A stretch of DNA of 64,000 nt from Poteriospumella lacustris (taxonomy: Eukaryota; Sar; Chrysophyceae; Chromulinales; Dinobryaceae), in the NCBI GenBank assembly GCA_008000375.1, contig SMOI01000068.1, positions 62,001 to 126,000 of the forward strand. The letters are read 5' to 3'. Positions 29,963-40,874 of the stretch are shown here, one piece after another. How positions within the stretch are numbered: position 1 is the stretch's first letter; every line of letters starts with the position of its first letter. Under the pieces are notes generated by a model. That model was not told the origin of the DNA. It saw nothing but the letters and a program-made list of their open reading frames with translations, and made no database searches. The position numbers were made by a program, and so were the translations under genes.

Positions 29963-30422
29963 AGTGTGAGATAGATATATTCAGGATAGAGAAACTGCCG
30001 ATTCGGTTGCTGTGACTCAGAGGAATGCCACCGTCATGGTGGTGGAGTGCAAGGACCCAGTCCGCTGACAAGAAACGTCGCTTTCGCAATGAGGGTGGCA
30101 GATGATCACCCACTGATCTCGTCTCTCTTTACCAAGGATAAGTTGTGGGAGGTGTAATCGCTCACAGTTTGCCATTTGGTTTCCAGTTTCGTCAGCAGTT
30201 GGCTCCAAGTCCAAAGTGCTCCACAAGCAGATGCGCGAAACGAAACCGACTTGGTCGTCGTCATGATGACGACGACGAGGTGGGAAAATGAACCGTGAAG
30301 ACTGAAGACATGGACGAGGACCTGAAAAGGAAGAGGTGGCCACATCGCATTGCGCCAGCCGTCACCACTGACCGAATCCCATCGATTATCCGAGACCACA
30401 CCTGTTCGGGGACATTGCGAGT
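29963..30422. promoter_or_regulatory. divergent promoter region (EF-hand gene / ATM-like kinase)
   Basis: The 460 nt between two divergent start codons must supply both promoters. It is less GC-rich than the flanking genes. A GACGACGAC/GTCGTC stretch near 30257-30276 forms a small dyad (gtcgtcgtc atgat gacgacgac). No defined core element was identified. Confidence 0.5.
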
Positions 30423-33400
30423 ATGGCAAGCTTGGATGAAATCCGGGGCTTGCTGTCCTCGGACAAAATCATGATGCGCAAGAAGGGGAAGACTCTGTGC
30501 GAGCAGCTGATGCTTTCAGACCCGCAGCTCCAAATGGTCCAAACCATGGAACTGATTTCTGCCACTCTCTCCTGGGAAGAGAGGGAGATTCAGGCATGTC
30601 TGTCAAAGAACAAGCAACCTGACCGAGAGATCTATCAGTTCGTCAAACAGGTCGTGAAGTTCTGCCAAAGATGCGGCTGCATCAAATCGGTACAACTTTC
30701 TTCCTTTGTGAAGCACCAACTAGAAATACTGGATAACACCAGTATATCAAACTCTTACAAGGCAGAGCATGTACTTATCCTTACGGATTTGGTGGACAGC
30801 AAACTGCTTCACGATGTACCATTCAAACAGGCGGAGGGGAGATCATCCAAAATCGGAATTTCTGCAATCTTCGTTTATCTCCGTGGGAAAATGACGGACA
30901 GGGCCTTCCGATTGGACAGGAAACATCAAAATTTGTTGAAGGCGCTGTGTGGATCGCTCTATCTCGAACTCCCCGACAGCCCAAGCACCACTCTGAAGCC
31001 ACTTGTGAGATGGCTGATGACGCTTCTCAAAGAAGATGTCACGGATGAGCTGGCGTCACTTTCTGTGTGCACCATGGTGTGCGACTGTTTCCTGTCTGTT
31101 CTCAGCTTGTTTGGATTGTCGGTGATTTCGTTAGTTCTCCGCGAATGTTCTCCACTGATCATCGAGATCCGCCGACATTGTTTCAATCGTGGTGCGAAGG
31201 ACCACGATCTGCATTGCATGATGAGCTTTGTCGCATGCCTCCTCGACTTGTCGAAACAAGGCGAGGACGTCGTTGACTGTGGTATTCGCCAAACACTCGT
31301 CGACGTACTGCCCGTGTTGGAGTCGCTCTCGGAGTATTTGTTGACCGAAGATTTTCTGTCAACGTTCGCGAATCTGCAGCATTCGCGGCTGAATCATCGC
31401 GTGTCTTCAAAAGACCATTTCGTCAATCTCGTCGTCGAAACGAATACTGTTCAGTACTTCCGGTTCTTCCTTCTGCTCACCGATTTGACGGGTGGCAGTG
31501 AAATTCAGTTATCGGGGGACTCGTTTAGTGTGAAGAAACTCGTCTCGAGTAGCTCCCTGCAAGACGGTATCAACAGTCCCGTGAAACGCGCTCGAACTGC
31601 GCCTGGATCCAACGAGTCTGAGGCGTTGAACTATTTCCTGCGGCTGGTCAGTCTTCTTGAGAATCGACCCGTTGCAGCAAAGGACGTGAAGGGTCTCTTG
31701 GCGCTAGAGAGCCTTCTCTTTCATGTCGCGTTCGCTGTCCGATGGCTCGAAGCGACTTTTTCTTCGTCGCTAAGAAACGAATCGGAGCTGGTTGTGTTCG
31801 TCGTCAAGTTGATGACGATTTGGCGCGAGTTAATGCCCGCGGTGATTCACTTGGATGACAAGCAAGTTTTGGGCGGCTTTTTCGTGGCTTTGAACTCACT
31901 CGCCAGCCTGTCGATGCGAGTCTCGCAAGCGAGCTCTCTGCTGGACGCAATGCACAAGCTTCAGGACTGTCTGCTGTCTCATGAACAACGTCTCAACAAG
32001 TTATTGCTGCCGTCCTGCAATTCCGGCTCGGTGACCGAGACCATTTTGACGTCGATTCTGCGAGTCTGTAGCCCCGAGTATCGATCGTCGTCTTCCTCCG
32101 CTCTCGTGGCTAAGGCCCATCGATCGTGGGCCATCTTCGGGCGGTGTCACGAGGCGACGTCGATTCTCGTCCCGGTCTCCGCCGTGGTCTTCAAGCACGT
32201 CTTGGTGAGTTCTGACCCCACACAACTCGACGGAGAAGAACCGCAGTCCCACGCAGCGCAGACTCTCTCCTTTCAAGTGGTCGGCTCCTTCATGGACCTC
32301 CAGTGTCGAAAGTATTGCGACAATGCTTCTCCGACAGGAAGTATCGCTGGGAACGCTGCGTTCGCTTTATCCACCGCGCACCTTCCTCACCTGCTGCGCA
32401 TGATGCTGCAGACCGTTGCCGAGCAACTGTACGCTAACCTGCCGGACGTTTCCTCTTCCATCTGTGACGCTATGCAGCTCGAAACAAATGCGATGCGATT
32501 CCCAGACGCGTGGTTTCAGGAGTCGGGAAACCACTGGTTCCAAGATTGTACCGGAGGGGGTCTTGCCCTGGCGGACTGGGATGCCTTCGACCGTGTTCCC
32601 AACTGCGAGAAAGAGAAATGGGCTGCGTTGCAGAAGCCCCAGGCATTGACGAACGTTCGCCAACTGTTGGATTTCGTCGGGAATCTGTCGAAGAAGACTG
32701 GCGATGCTACGGTGGAAGAGAGCTCCTCGATCATGGCGCAAGACTTCAGCGAAGCTTCGAAGGGCGTTTGTTCGCTCTTTGTCTGTCTTCTCGCCCTCCT
32801 CGCGTCCATCGTTCATGAATGGGCTCGTTTTCTGAAACGATGGCTCTTGCAGGACCAGGCTTTTGCCGTTCAATGCGTTGACCTTTTGAGGGACGCGATG
32901 GATCAGTACTGGCTGACCGTTGAGCGACTTCTGCAGTATCTGAAATCGAAGCTCTCTTCGTCGGTCGCCGTCGAGTTCATCGGCCACGGTCTGCATCAAA
33001 CGGTGCAGCTGACCCACTTGGTGTTGACGACAACAGCCGAGGCGCCGCTCCGACCGGAAGGCGGCGGCCCGAAGAGAACTCTCGAGAAGATCAACAGCTC
33101 TTTGCGCGCAATCGTGTCGGTTTGCAACGGGAACGCGCAGGGGTCACTGCAAGGGGCCATCGCCGTCTCTTCGTCTCAGAAAATGCTCGTCGACGACTTC
33201 GACGACGCAGGTGACTTCGACGACGACTTCGCGATGAACTATCGAAGCACCTCGGGTGGTCGATCGGCCGCGGGCACTGGTACTGGGGCTCCGTCAGGCT
33301 CTTCCGCAGGCAGAAGTATGCTGATTAGTGCGTCTGGAACTGCGAGCGATCGGTCGGCTATTGTCCGTGTTCAGGCCGCCAGCATCGCCCTGCAAACGAT

Positions 33401-36400
33401 GGTCGGCCAGGTGGACGCCAGTCTGCTGCAAGACTTTTCCCGGCTTCTTCTCGTTCGGAAGTCGTACGGCTCTGAAGGGACGCTGATCTTGGCGGAGGCG
33501 TTGACCGCGTATCGATGTCTTCCGGCGGTGATAGAGCTCGTTCAGAAGAGCTCATGGCACAGCGAGTGGAACTCGTTGGGGTACACCAAGGTCCTTGCTT
33601 TGTTCCGCGCGGTACTGCAGGCGCATTGGTTTTGGCAGATGTTTGAGCGATGCGAGGTCCCCGACAACGTGCCGCTGCGAGAAGCGGAGAGTTTCTCGAA
33701 CGCGCTGGAGCTTTTCTTCCGGGTGGTCGTCCCGGCGGAGGAAGATCTGCTCGCCTTATTGGCGGAGGACTGCCCGCACGTCCGGCGAGGACAGCTCCTG
33801 TGCATCGCGGCAGTGCTGGAACACTACCCCGACGTGGCCGACAGCGAATGGAAAAAAGCCGCCAAAACAAAAGTGTGCGAGGGGCTGCAGGACTCGAGCT
33901 ACTCCGTTCGCCTAGTGGCTGCTCAGCAGTCGCATCACTTGCTGCGCTTGTTCGCCAAGAAGCAAAAGGTCTACGCTGGGATCGTCGCGTGCTTCCCCTG
34001 TGGCCTGGACAGAGACTCGTGTGTCGCCAAGCAGAGCGACGACGACGAGAACGAAGAGCTGCCACCGTCGGCCTCTTTCTACCGCGACCCGCTGGAGCTG
34101 GCTCTGGTCGTCAAGTGCATCGTGAGACTCATCAGTGACGCGTCTCTCTTCCGCTCGCACCCGGCCTTGTTTCGCGACGGTGTGGTCGATCTTCTGCGGC
34201 TGTACGCGACGTTGGCGCCCTCTATCACCGCTTGGGACGGCGTGCAGCCTCTCCTGCAGGTCTGCAAAAGCTCGTTCGGCATCAATTTGCTGTGCTACGC
34301 CTTGCAAGAAGTGGCATTGCAGCTGGGGTACGACTCGGTGCGGGGGCTGCTGGAGGAGCATCTGCATTGGTTCTTTTCCACCTGGGTGCACTTGAGTTTG
34401 TCGCTGGCAGGCTCTGCGCAGGCGACGGCGGGGCCGGTGGACACCGTCTTGCTGATGCACGACATCCTGCAGTGCTTTCCGCAGCGGTTGTTGTCGCGAT
34501 CTCCGCGACAGATCGCCGAGCTGCCAGTGCCAGGCAGACCGCCAACGCAGCAGCACACCGATCAGGCCGCCGCACTGTTGCCGTCCAGCAAACGACGTGC
34601 GACAGACTCGGTTGGCGAGTCGCCCGTCGACGAAGAGGACGACACCCTGTTCTACACAGAGTACCGAGGCGTCGTGGTGGCGGCGTTGGCGCAGTTGCCT
34701 CAGCAGCAACGTTGGTGGGGCCTGCAGGCACTGTGTCGCATTTTGCGGTTGGAGCAGTCGGACCACCATCTGCACTCGCTCGTGCGCGAGTCGTTGGTGG
34801 ATTTGCGCGCTTTGCAGCTTTGGACGGCGGCGCTGGCGACCCATTTGCCGCACTATCAGCGCCTGTGGTCCAATTCGTCGGCGGAAGATTATGATCCGTC
34901 CGCAGGCAGTGTGCGTCTGTCTGGCAGCAGTCAAATTGAGGCGGCAGTTCTATCGCTGGACGATGACGCGCAGCAAGCGCTGCTGTTGAGCCGCGCGGCG
35001 GAGCTCGACACCTTCATCCAGCGGATGTTCGTGAATGACCGCGACCGCCTCGTGCACCTTCGCGGCCAGGCAACGTGGCTTGTGTGTCAGCTGCTGACGA
35101 TCGAGGTCGGACGCCAATCGCATCCCGAAGCCGACGCCATTCAACGGGTCTCGACGCTGACGCCGTTGTTGCAACGGTTGCTGGTGGATGCAGCGTCTGC
35201 ACTGGAAGACGACACGAAGACGCTGAGGACGGAGGGGCTGCTGTCCGAACTGGTCGATCTGCACTTCGTGTTCCTCTGGCTGCACGAGCGCATGCTCAAC
35301 CTGCGACTGATGTCGTCGCACGTTCACGTGTTGGTCGCTCTGATGGTCCTGGTCGACGAGACGCACGCGAAGGTGGTCATAACACAGGAAGTACTGTCAC
35401 CCGCCACCGCGCAGGCCAAGCGAAAGGGCAACGAGACGAGCAACGGCGAAGACACCTGCTGGCAGGTGGGGAGCCTCATGGGCCTCCTCACCAAGATGCT
35501 TCGGTATTCCGTGCAGCGATACCCCGACGCGATCACGTTGGTCGGCAAAGTCCTGATCAGCCTGGCAAAGGCGTTCTCGGTAGCCATGGAGCAGAAGAAG
35601 CGAATCGTGACGGAGAACCTGAGGACCTTCGTGGCGGAGGCGGTGATGGTCTGGAACTATTTGCGGTGGCGTGTGGACTCTGCGAGCGCCATGCCTCCGG
35701 AGAACGAAGAAGCCCATTCCAGTGCCCACGAGGGTTGGAGAGACATCGTCGTCGCCTATTTCGGTGGTCGTCTGGAGACAATGGTGGCGAAGGAGAGCCT
35801 CGACCGGCTGGAGAGTGTGCTGCTGAGGTCCATCCAGGAGGTGGTGTCGGGCTGGGAGCGCAACGTCGGCGCTCGAGGCCGCAGCTCTTCCTTTGCGGGA
35901 TCGGTGCTGCCGCTCCAGCCGGTGTGTTGGCCCGGGGCCTCGACGTTGGAGAACAAAGTCGACGTCAACGAGGAATCGCTGCTTCCTCTGCTCAATCGGT
36001 CGAGTCACGCGGTGTGCGACGGCCATCAGACCCCCGCCGTGCTGCTCTTTCAACTGCTGCAACTGGATCAGCTGCGAAGCGAAACCTCGTCCAACGCCAA
36101 CCACGGCGCTGTTGATGACTGGCTCCTGCAGCTCAACGTGACCGCGGAGCTGGCGCGGCTCCCGCTCATTCAGAAGATGACGATCGACATGGTCGTCGGT
36201 GAATCGACGATTGGTTCGCAGGCGTCGGCAGTCACCGCCCCGACCGCGATCGCCGGTGTGAGCCATGTGCACGCTGTGCACTGGTCCACGACGATCGACA
36301 GCCTGCGGCCTGATGACCTGCACGTCACCGTGCTCGAGCAGCGCATCATTCGGCAGGTGATGCGCTTGTTGTCTCAGGGAGGAGCGCTCTTCAGCGCGGC

Positions 36401-39400
36401 GCAACAGGTGGTCAATCACCTGCAGAAGTACCAGATCGACGTCGTCCCGTTCTCCAGCTCAAGGGCCGAGGCGCCGATCGCCTATCCCAGCACCCGCATT
36501 AAGGCGTCGAGCCGGTTCTACCTGCCCATCGATGCGATTCAACGGCGAGAAAAACTGGACTTCTTGTTGCGCGGCACGGTGCATCACCTGGACTGCGCGC
36601 GAGAGCTGTGTGCGCAGTTCGCGGGGAAGCAGTACGAAGATTGGATTCGCATGCTCATGGCGGTGCTGTCCGAGTGGTTCCTGTCCTTCGCAAAGTCGAC
36701 GACGTCTTCGTCGGCGCAGTTGACGCGTGTAACGGCGGTGACCAGTAAAGACGCGAAGACCAGCGCGACAGCCGCAGCATCGACCACCGCCAAGTTCACG
36801 GCGATCGTCGCCAGTTTCTCTGGCATCATCATCGCGTCGGTCGAAATCGCGGAAACGCTGTACCCGCTGCTGGTCATGCACTTGTACAGCCACCAGGTCC
36901 ACTACCCGGAGCAGTGGAAGCAGCTGCAGTCGTTTATGGTGAGCGAGCTCCTGCGCCCCGATCGAGTCGACCCGCGAGTGGCGAAGCTGGCGTGCTATTC
37001 CTCCTTCATGATCATCCGCAAGTACCACGACCGATTCATTCGCCTGAAGCGGTCTCTCCCCGCGCCATCGTCGTCCGGGAAGACGACGCAGCAGGCGCAG
37101 CAGCAGTTGGCGATTCTTTGGGAGACGTTTCCGGAGCTGCCGCTGTCGACGCTGGCGCACGTGTCGTCGCGGGTGGGCCTTCACTACACCGCGGTCTACT
37201 TCGTCGAGTGGGCCAACGACTGCGAACTGCTTCGCGGCGGTGGCCAGTCGACGGCCTCTCCGATCGCCGCGAGGGCGGCGGGCATCAGTACCGAGTTCTT
37301 GGCGGGTCTGTACCAGCAGCTGGACAACCCCGACGCCGTCGATGGGCTGGACATCACGCAGAGTCTGCGAGTGCAGTGCCTTCTGCAGCTGAACAAGGGG
37401 CTGTACATGGAGGCTCTGTCCACGGCCGAGTCCATTCTGGCCGCGCCATCCGCGGGCCACGACGCCGGGAGAACGGCCGCCTTCGCGAAGCAGGCGATGG
37501 CGTCCGCTCTGCGAGGGCTGGGCTGTGGGCTCGCCGCCTCCATGGTCGAGGGCTCGTTCGCGTCGCAAGCAGCTACCAGTAGCGCGCTGTCGCCGCAACA
37601 GCTTTCTCACGCGGAGCGGCTCGGAAAGACGGCGGCCTCGGCCCTCGCTGCCTGGGACCTCTCGCCGTTTCCTTCTCAGTCGGGGGCCACACAAATGGGC
37701 TCAGAACTGAGCTTCGACTCGCTTCAAGACGGCCAGAGCCTCTCGGAGACGCGAGAGCGGCAGTTGTCGTCGCTCTTGAAGCTCTTCTCCGCCAGTTCTC
37801 CGTCGGAAGCACCGGTCGGGTCCGTCAGCAGCTCCTTCGTGCAGCAGCTGCGCAGCTTCCAGCACAGCCTTCTGTCCCAGATCTACCACCTCCATCGCGA
37901 GCAAGAGTCGCGCGCGTCTCTGATGGAGCAAGTCTCCTTGTACCGCCAACTGCGGCAAATCACCTCCGTGATCGACGCGAGCGGATCGGCGAGTGGTGAC
38001 CGAGCCAGCGCTGGACAATCGCCTCCGGTGGCAGGCAGGGTCGAGTTGCTTCGTTCGCAGCTTCTGCGGCAGTTTGAAGGCCATTCCACCGCGGAAGAAG
38101 CGCGGTACATCGCCGAGGTCACGCGGCTGCTGCAGCACACGAAGGTGGTCCCCGTCATGGAGGCCGTGGAAGCCATTGGCTCCATCGTGTCGACGGTGAA
38201 GCAAGAACGCGTCGCCCACGCGCTCAGTCCGCTGATGTACGCCACCTGGGCCGCCTACAAGCAGCAGCTGGCCCTGCCGACAGAGGGAGGTGCCGCCGAC
38301 AAGGTCACTCGCGAGCTGTCTGCGCACCTGGAGCTGCAGGAGAGCATGCTGCTGTGGACGAAGGGCGCGCGCCAGGTGGCGCTGACCAAGCTGCGCAGCT
38401 CGGTGATCGACAAACTGTCCGCGCTCACCGCGGAAGACGCGGCCACCGTCGGTCGCGGTCGAGCTCGCGCCGGAGCGGACGCTTCCAACGCCGAGCCGCC
38501 TGTGCCGAGCCGACTCAACCTTCACGCTCGCGCGCTGATGACCGCGGGCAACTGGCTCAAGGAGCTGGGCGCGGCCAGTGCGACGCACATCCTGCAGACG
38601 TACTTCGGTCCGTCCACGCGCAAGGCGCACAGTCTCGCGGTGCAGGTGCAAGCGCACAAGGCCACGGGAGACTTCTGCGCGTCCGTCTTCGACCAGACGC
38701 TGAGTCGCCTGCAGTCGCAGGAGTGGCAGGACAGCCAGCGCCGACTGCAGGAGAGCGAGGCGCAGTTGGCGCAGATGACGGCGATGAAGTCGGCGACCAC
38801 CGAGCAGGGCGTCTTGGGCCACATGCGCACGCTGCGGCGCGAGATCGACCAGGACAAGCGCATGCGCGACACGGTACTGCGGACGCGCGAGGACATGCTG
38901 GACCAGCTGGTGCACCACTACAGCCAGGTGCTGCTGCTGTCGCCCGAGGCCGACGAAGACGTCGTCTTCCGACTCGTCGGCTACTGGCTCAGCAACGCGT
39001 CGGTGCGGCGCGTGAACGAGAAGCTGAGCACGTCGCTCTTCGACCGCGTCGCGACGTACAAAATGGTGCCGCTGCAGTACCAAATCTTCTCGCGACTCGG
39101 CATGGCCGCCGTCTCCTCATCGAGCAACGCCAGCGCAACGACGGGACCCGCAGCCGCAGCCGCAGGCGCCGCGGGCGGGGACGACAGCTGCTTTCAAGAG
39201 ACGCTGCGGGTCCTGGTCACGCGCATGTGCCAGGAGCACCCGCACCACACCCTCCCGCAGCTGTTCGCCCTCGTGCACGAGAACACCGTCGACTCGACCG
39301 CCTTCCGCGCGAACATGTCGTCGTCGCGCGTGAACGCCGCCTACCGCGTCGTGCACTCGCTGCGCCAGAAGCTGCCGGTGGTGACCGAGACGATGGAGCG

Positions 39401-40874
39401 CACGCTGCGCGCCTACATCCAGCTCGCCAAGGCGTCCACCGCGGACATCGTCAGCGAGCGGCAGAAGCAGCGGCTGGCCAACAAGAACATCTCGTACCGC
39501 GAGGTCCCGCTGGCCCCGCTGCCGTCCGCGGACCCCGCCGGCAGCCAGGCGGCCGCCGAGCTCAAGTTCTTCCACGAGCTGTTGGAGCAGCTGCCCGCGC
39601 AGCCCATGCTGCTGACGCAGGCGCTGCCCCTCCCTCGGCAGCCGCACGCCATCGCCCGCAACGCAGACGACGCGCCGCTCATCCGCATCGTCAAGATCGA
39701 GCCCACGTTCGACCTCACCGACACGGGCATCTCGCGGCCGAAGATCATCAAGCTGCACGCCTCCGACGGCCGCGTGTACCGGCAGCTCGTCAAGGGCGGC
39801 GACGACATGCGGCAGGACGCCGTGATGCAGCAGGTCTTCGCGACGATGAACTTCACCCTGCGCGCGCACGTGTCCACGCGGGCGCGCGACCTGCACATCC
39901 GCACGTACCGCGTGATGCCCACCTCGCCGCAGACGGGCATCATCGAGTGGGTGGAGAACACGGAGGCCTTCGGGGGCGTCATCAACGGAGACACGATGAC
40001 CGGCGGCAGCGGCGTGGGCAGCAACCAGGGCCTGCACCAGCGCTACTTCCCGCACGACTTCACCCACCGCGAGTGCCGCGCGCAACTGGAGAGCGCCGCC
40101 GACAAAGAGGACGCGTTCGCGCTGATCTGCCAGCAGTTCCAGCCCAGCTTCCGCTTCTTCTTCACCGAGAACTTCCACGACCCGCAGTCGTGGTACCACG
40201 CGCGGCTGCGGTACATCCGGTCGGTGGCGGCGAACTCGATGGCCGGCTACATCCTCGGCGTGGGCGACCGCCACGCGCAGAACATCCTCATCGACAAGGG
40301 CACGGGCGAGGTCGTGCACATCGACTTCGGCATCGTCTTCGAGCAGGGCAAGCTGCTCACGATCCCTGAGCTCGTGCCCTTCCGTCTGACGCGCGACGTC
40401 GTGGACGGCATGGGCGGCGGCAGCGGCACGGACGGCACGTTTCGCCGCTGCTGCGAAGAAGTGCTGCACGTGCTGCGTCAGCACGCGCGGAACTTGCTCA
40501 CGATCTTGGAGGTGGTTATCCACGACCCGCTGTACCGCTGGTCGCTGTCGCCTGTGCAGGCCCGCACGAAGCAGGGCGGCGACAACACCGAAGTGGCTGC
40601 GGCCGCCGCTGCCATGGCGGCGGCAGGGCGGCAGCGACGACAGCAGGCCGCCGTTGCGTCCGCTGGCGACCCGAACGACGGAACTACGCGTGGTAGTAGC
40701 GGCAAAGACGCAGCAGAGAAGACGCTCATGCGGATTCGCCAGAAGCTGCAGGGGTATGAAGACCCCACAGGAGAGGCGCTGAAGGTCGAGGCGCACGTGG
40801 ACTTCCTCATCAACGAGGCCCGCAGCCCCGCCCATCTCAGCCGCATCTTCGTAGGTTGGGCCCCATGGCTCTGA
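30423..40874 (+). CDS. ATM: ATM-type phosphatidylinositol 3-kinase-related protein kinase
   Basis: A single uninterrupted ORF of 3,483 codons from the ATG at 30423, near the size of animal and plant ATM. The long N-terminal helical-repeat part includes an acidic patch (DDFDDAGDFDDDFAMNY, near 925). A FAT-like helical region precedes the kinase. The kinase domain covers about residues 3080-3380: KIIKLHASDGRVYRQLVKGG then DDMRQDAVMQQVF (ATP lobe), GYILGVGDRHAQNIL (catalytic Asp, near 3281) and VVHIDFGIVFEQG (DFG, near 3299), followed by LLTIPELVPFRLTRDVVDGM as in ATM. The last 33 residues form the FATC domain (ARSPAHLSRIFVGWAPWL), preceded by TLMRIRQKLQGYED, an ATM-like feature not expected in TOR or SMG1. 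All catalytic motifs are present. ATM signals DNA double-strand breaks. Confidence 0.9.
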   Translation: MASLDEIRGLLSSDKIMMRKKGKTLCEQLMLSDPQLQMVQTMELISATLSWEEREIQACLSKNKQPDREIYQFVKQVVKFCQRCGCIKSVQLSSFVKHQLEILDNTSISNSYKAEHVLILTDLVDSKLLHDVPFKQAEGRSSKIGISAIFVYLRGKMTDRAFRLDRKHQNLLKALCGSLYLELPDSPSTTLKPLVRWLMTLLKEDVTDELASLSVCTMVCDCFLSVLSLFGLSVISLVLRECSPLIIEIRRHCFNRGAKDHDLHCMMSFVACLLDLSKQGEDVVDCGIRQTLVDVLPVLESLSEYLLTEDFLSTFANLQHSRLNHRVSSKDHFVNLVVETNTVQYFRFFLLLTDLTGGSEIQLSGDSFSVKKLVSSSSLQDGINSPVKRARTAPGSNESEALNYFLRLVSLLENRPVAAKDVKGLLALESLLFHVAFAVRWLEATFSSSLRNESELVVFVVKLMTIWRELMPAVIHLDDKQVLGGFFVALNSLASLSMRVSQASSLLDAMHKLQDCLLSHEQRLNKLLLPSCNSGSVTETILTSILRVCSPEYRSSSSSALVAKAHRSWAIFGRCHEATSILVPVSAVVFKHVLVSSDPTQLDGEEPQSHAAQTLSFQVVGSFMDLQCRKYCDNASPTGSIAGNAAFALSTAHLPHLLRMMLQTVAEQLYANLPDVSSSICDAMQLETNAMRFPDAWFQESGNHWFQDCTGGGLALADWDAFDRVPNCEKEKWAALQKPQALTNVRQLLDFVGNLSKKTGDATVEESSSIMAQDFSEASKGVCSLFVCLLALLASIVHEWARFLKRWLLQDQAFAVQCVDLLRDAMDQYWLTVERLLQYLKSKLSSSVAVEFIGHGLHQTVQLTHLVLTTTAEAPLRPEGGGPKRTLEKINSSLRAIVSVCNGNAQGSLQGAIAVSSSQKMLVDDFDDAGDFDDDFAMNYRSTSGGRSAAGTGTGAPSGSSAGRSMLISASGTASDRSAIVRVQAASIALQTMVGQVDASLLQDFSRLLLVRKSYGSEGTLILAEALTAYRCLPAVIELVQKSSWHSEWNSLGYTKVLALFRAVLQAHWFWQMFERCEVPDNVPLREAESFSNALELFFRVVVPAEEDLLALLAEDCPHVRRGQLLCIAAVLEHYPDVADSEWKKAAKTKVCEGLQDSSYSVRLVAAQQSHHLLRLFAKKQKVYAGIVACFPCGLDRDSCVAKQSDDDENEELPPSASFYRDPLELALVVKCIVRLISDASLFRSHPALFRDGVVDLLRLYATLAPSITAWDGVQPLLQVCKSSFGINLLCYALQEVALQLGYDSVRGLLEEHLHWFFSTWVHLSLSLAGSAQATAGPVDTVLLMHDILQCFPQRLLSRSPRQIAELPVPGRPPTQQHTDQAAALLPSSKRRATDSVGESPVDEEDDTLFYTEYRGVVVAALAQLPQQQRWWGLQALCRILRLEQSDHHLHSLVRESLVDLRALQLWTAALATHLPHYQRLWSNSSAEDYDPSAGSVRLSGSSQIEAAVLSLDDDAQQALLLSRAAELDTFIQRMFVNDRDRLVHLRGQATWLVCQLLTIEVGRQSHPEADAIQRVSTLTPLLQRLLVDAASALEDDTKTLRTEGLLSELVDLHFVFLWLHERMLNLRLMSSHVHVLVALMVLVDETHAKVVITQEVLSPATAQAKRKGNETSNGEDTCWQVGSLMGLLTKMLRYSVQRYPDAITLVGKVLISLAKAFSVAMEQKKRIVTENLRTFVAEAVMVWNYLRWRVDSASAMPPENEEAHSSAHEGWRDIVVAYFGGRLETMVAKESLDRLESVLLRSIQEVVSGWERNVGARGRSSSFAGSVLPLQPVCWPGASTLENKVDVNEESLLPLLNRSSHAVCDGHQTPAVLLFQLLQLDQLRSETSSNANHGAVDDWLLQLNVTAELARLPLIQKMTIDMVVGESTIGSQASAVTAPTAIAGVSHVHAVHWSTTIDSLRPDDLHVTVLEQRIIRQVMRLLSQGGALFSAAQQVVNHLQKYQIDVVPFSSSRAEAPIAYPSTRIKASSRFYLPIDAIQRREKLDFLLRGTVHHLDCARELCAQFAGKQYEDWIRMLMAVLSEWFLSFAKSTTSSSAQLTRVTAVTSKDAKTSATAAASTTAKFTAIVASFSGIIIASVEIAETLYPLLVMHLYSHQVHYPEQWKQLQSFMVSELLRPDRVDPRVAKLACYSSFMIIRKYHDRFIRLKRSLPAPSSSGKTTQQAQQQLAILWETFPELPLSTLAHVSSRVGLHYTAVYFVEWANDCELLRGGGQSTASPIAARAAGISTEFLAGLYQQLDNPDAVDGLDITQSLRVQCLLQLNKGLYMEALSTAESILAAPSAGHDAGRTAAFAKQAMASALRGLGCGLAASMVEGSFASQAATSSALSPQQLSHAERLGKTAASALAAWDLSPFPSQSGATQMGSELSFDSLQDGQSLSETRERQLSSLLKLFSASSPSEAPVGSVSSSFVQQLRSFQHSLLSQIYHLHREQESRASLMEQVSLYRQLRQITSVIDASGSASGDRASAGQSPPVAGRVELLRSQLLRQFEGHSTAEEARYIAEVTRLLQHTKVVPVMEAVEAIGSIVSTVKQERVAHALSPLMYATWAAYKQQLALPTEGGAADKVTRELSAHLELQESMLLWTKGARQVALTKLRSSVIDKLSALTAEDAATVGRGRARAGADASNAEPPVPSRLNLHARALMTAGNWLKELGAASATHILQTYFGPSTRKAHSLAVQVQAHKATGDFCASVFDQTLSRLQSQEWQDSQRRLQESEAQLAQMTAMKSATTEQGVLGHMRTLRREIDQDKRMRDTVLRTREDMLDQLVHHYSQVLLLSPEADEDVVFRLVGYWLSNASVRRVNEKLSTSLFDRVATYKMVPLQYQIFSRLGMAAVSSSSNASATTGPAAAAAGAAGGDDSCFQETLRVLVTRMCQEHPHHTLPQLFALVHENTVDSTAFRANMSSSRVNAAYRVVHSLRQKLPVVTETMERTLRAYIQLAKASTADIVSERQKQRLANKNISYREVPLAPLPSADPAGSQAAAELKFFHELLEQLPAQPMLLTQALPLPRQPHAIARNADDAPLIRIVKIEPTFDLTDTGISRPKIIKLHASDGRVYRQLVKGGDDMRQDAVMQQVFATMNFTLRAHVSTRARDLHIRTYRVMPTSPQTGIIEWVENTEAFGGVINGDTMTGGSGVGSNQGLHQRYFPHDFTHRECRAQLESAADKEDAFALICQQFQPSFRFFFTENFHDPQSWYHARLRYIRSVAANSMAGYILGVGDRHAQNILIDKGTGEVVHIDFGIVFEQGKLLTIPELVPFRLTRDVVDGMGGGSGTDGTFRRCCEEVLHVLRQHARNLLTILEVVIHDPLYRWSLSPVQARTKQGGDNTEVAAAAAAMAAAGRQRRQQAAVASAGDPNDGTTRGSSGKDAAEKTLMRIRQKLQGYEDPTGEALKVEAHVDFLINEARSPAHLSRIFVGWAPWL

